Shown: positions 63,129-64,000 of the stretch, one piece after another
Layout of the letters: each line of letters opens with the position of its first letter
Position numbering within the stretch: the first letter of the stretch is position 1
NCBI GenBank assembly: GCA_021841025.1
Contig: JAKBWA010000062.1
Location: forward strand, 1-64,000
Direction: 5' to 3'
DNA from: Bacillota bacterium
GTDB taxonomy: Bacteria; Bacillota; Sulfobacillia; Sulfobacillales; Sulfobacillaceae
Length of the DNA: 64,000 nucleotides
Position numbers and translations under genes: made by a program
The notes under the pieces: generated by a model
Told to the model about the DNA's origin: nothing
Databases searched by the model: none
Seen by the model: the letters and a program-made list of their open reading frames with translations, nothing else

Positions 63129-63690
63129 TAAGTGACAGGTTGGCATTCCGTCTGAGTGACGAAGTGTGACGGGATCACGACGTGATTTGAATCCGTCACC
63201 AAGAGATCACCGCTCTGGTGGGGATCGATTCTTCTCTTGAGAACATTCTAACTTCATCCCGGTGGAGACTTCACATCAGAAGCGCGCAAGGATCTATCCT
63301 GTGATGTGGCAAATGCTGCCATAGCGATTCGTTGACAGGATAATCTGGCCGCCGATATCAATAATCTCCGAGGGAGCGATCTGGCCGGTTTTTTGCTTTT
63401 CTGCGGCTTCTCAATTTCAAGAGGCAAAACTTTTAATAATGGCTGCTCTTGTCAAGGCAGAAATCCTTGAGATGTTGGACATGACAAGGGCAGAAGGTGG
63501 GGATCAGTGAAAGAAGCTAATTGTCTTTGAATCCGGTGCAAATGCCCTACACAAATGGAGTAATCGCGTCATGTTGCAGGAGGATGGGCACTTTACAATG
63601 AAAGCGCAGATCAATCAATCATCCGATTAATTGGTGATGTAGGTACTTGTCATATGTGACGTCAGTTCAAGGGTCGGAAAAGGAGAGAAC
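63129..63690. other. Intergenic region between IS630 and the TetR gene
   Basis: No complete gene. A minus-strand stretch near 63300-63410 reads like a protein fragment (I-I-D-I-G-G-Q-I-I-L-S-T-N-R) of 37 codons closed by stops with no start, perhaps a vestige. Confidence 0.4.
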
Positions 63691-64000
63691 ATGACAGGGT
63701 ATGAAGCGCGGCGGCAACAGGTGTTGGACGGGTGTGCTCATGTTTTTGCCGAAAAAGGGTACGATTCGGCGTCAATTCGCGATATCGCGAAAGCAGTGAG
63801 CATGAGTTCGGGAGGATTATACCACTACTGTACTAATAAGCAGGATTTGCTCTATCAAGTTTGTGAACGAGCATTTCGCTCCCTCACAGCACGTCTGGAT
63901 ATCGCGTTGTCCCATGCTGCAGAACCCCAAGAGCGCTTGTATACAGTCTTCGCGACCCATCTCGCATATTTTCTGGAGCGTCCCCACGAACTGATTACCT
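63691..64000 (+). CDS. TetR-family regulator, partial (runs off the window)
   Basis: The first 103 codons of a TetR repressor. The DNA-binding domain is complete: R-R-Q-Q-V-L-D-G-C-A-H-V-F-A-E-K-G-Y-D-S-A-S-I-R-D-I-A-K then S-S-G-G-L-Y-H-Y at the recognition helix and K-Q-D-L-L-Y-Q-V. The start is ATG 63691 after AAAAGGAGAGAAC. The ligand-binding domain lies mostly beyond position 64000, so the regulated genes are unseen. Confidence 0.9.
   Translation, partial: MTGYEARRQQVLDGCAHVFAEKGYDSASIRDIAKAVSMSSGGLYHYCTNKQDLLYQVCERAFRSLTARLDIALSHAAEPQERLYTVFATHLAYFLERPHELIT

Noticed and set aside
1-64000. CRISPR arrays, rRNA, tRNA or prophage modules
   Set aside because: No regularly spaced direct repeats, no recognisable rRNA or tRNA cloverleaf sequences and no phage structural genes were seen when reading through; a dedicated tRNA and ncRNA scan was not possible here.

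Overview
The window looks like chromosomal DNA of a Gram-positive (Firmicutes-type) bacterium of medium GC. Shine-Dalgarno sites are strong (AGGAGG/GGAGG), TTG and GTG starts are frequent, genes are packed with ATGA/GTGA overlaps, and rho-independent terminators are present. The mix of sugar hydrolases, class II CCA-adding enzyme, LCP protein, PIG-V-type mannosyltransferase and acidophile-like small membrane proteins would fit a Sulfobacillus-like organism. That genus assignment is inference; no rRNA or tRNA gene is present to confirm it.

Layout. 0.6-3.4 kb: beta-carbonic anhydrase and a GT4-GT2 fusion glycosyltransferase. 3.5-8.2 kb: a tight galactose operon (DeoR regulator, an unrecognised protein, galT, galK, galM) with no recognisable galE. 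8.3-17.5 kb: a LysE exporter, an IclR regulator, then alpha-galactosidase (GH36), trehalase-like GH37, a deletion scar where an oligopeptide/sugar ABC transporter once stood, and alpha-L-rhamnosidase (GH78). A three-half-site motif (GAAC-N4-GTTC-N8-GAAC) precedes both the GH36 gene and the transporter remnant. 17.5-23.6 kb: CCA-adding enzyme, a multiply frameshifted APC permease, a GNAT acetyltransferase, and an IS200/IS605 element whose TnpB is gutted. 23.6-48 kb: mostly housekeeping and metabolic genes (aconitase, RF3, aldo/keto reductase, MaoC-like pair, amidase, pyrophosphatase, DUF445, BrkB, TauE, IscA-like, LCP plus mannosyltransferase, DUF89, SRAP, LMW-PTP, cyclophilin lipoprotein, MFS, quinone oxidoreductase, DHH phosphoesterase, cysteine synthase). 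48-55.3 kb: rhodanese, EamA transporter, a thioredoxin-fold gene with an in-frame UGA, D-2-hydroxyacid dehydrogenase, a mini-M50 protease, fhs and a CbbY-like HAD phosphatase. 55.3-64 kb: gene-poor DNA around a GH31 glucosidase, a YbgC-like thioesterase, an IS630 element split by a 152-bp MITE, and the start of a TetR gene that runs off the window.

The most interesting observation is at 49764-50399 (minus strand). Two open frames lie in the same reading frame and are separated only by one UGA. That UGA falls exactly where the first cysteine of the CxxC redox motif of a protein-disulfide-oxidoreductase/AhpF-N-type thioredoxin fold belongs, giving U-T-R-C-P. A 6-bp hairpin with a small G-containing loop follows at the distance expected of a bacterial SECIS element. 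This is a candidate selenoprotein of 211 residues; the alternative is a nonsense mutation. The same gene also carries, on its opposite strand, the rho-independent terminator of the convergent rhodanese-EamA operon.

Other notable points: six convergent gene pairs overlap tail to tail; a quinone reductase whose conserved N-terminus demands an AUA or AUU start; and a perfect 18-bp-stem palindrome between a cyclophilin gene and a phosphatase gene.
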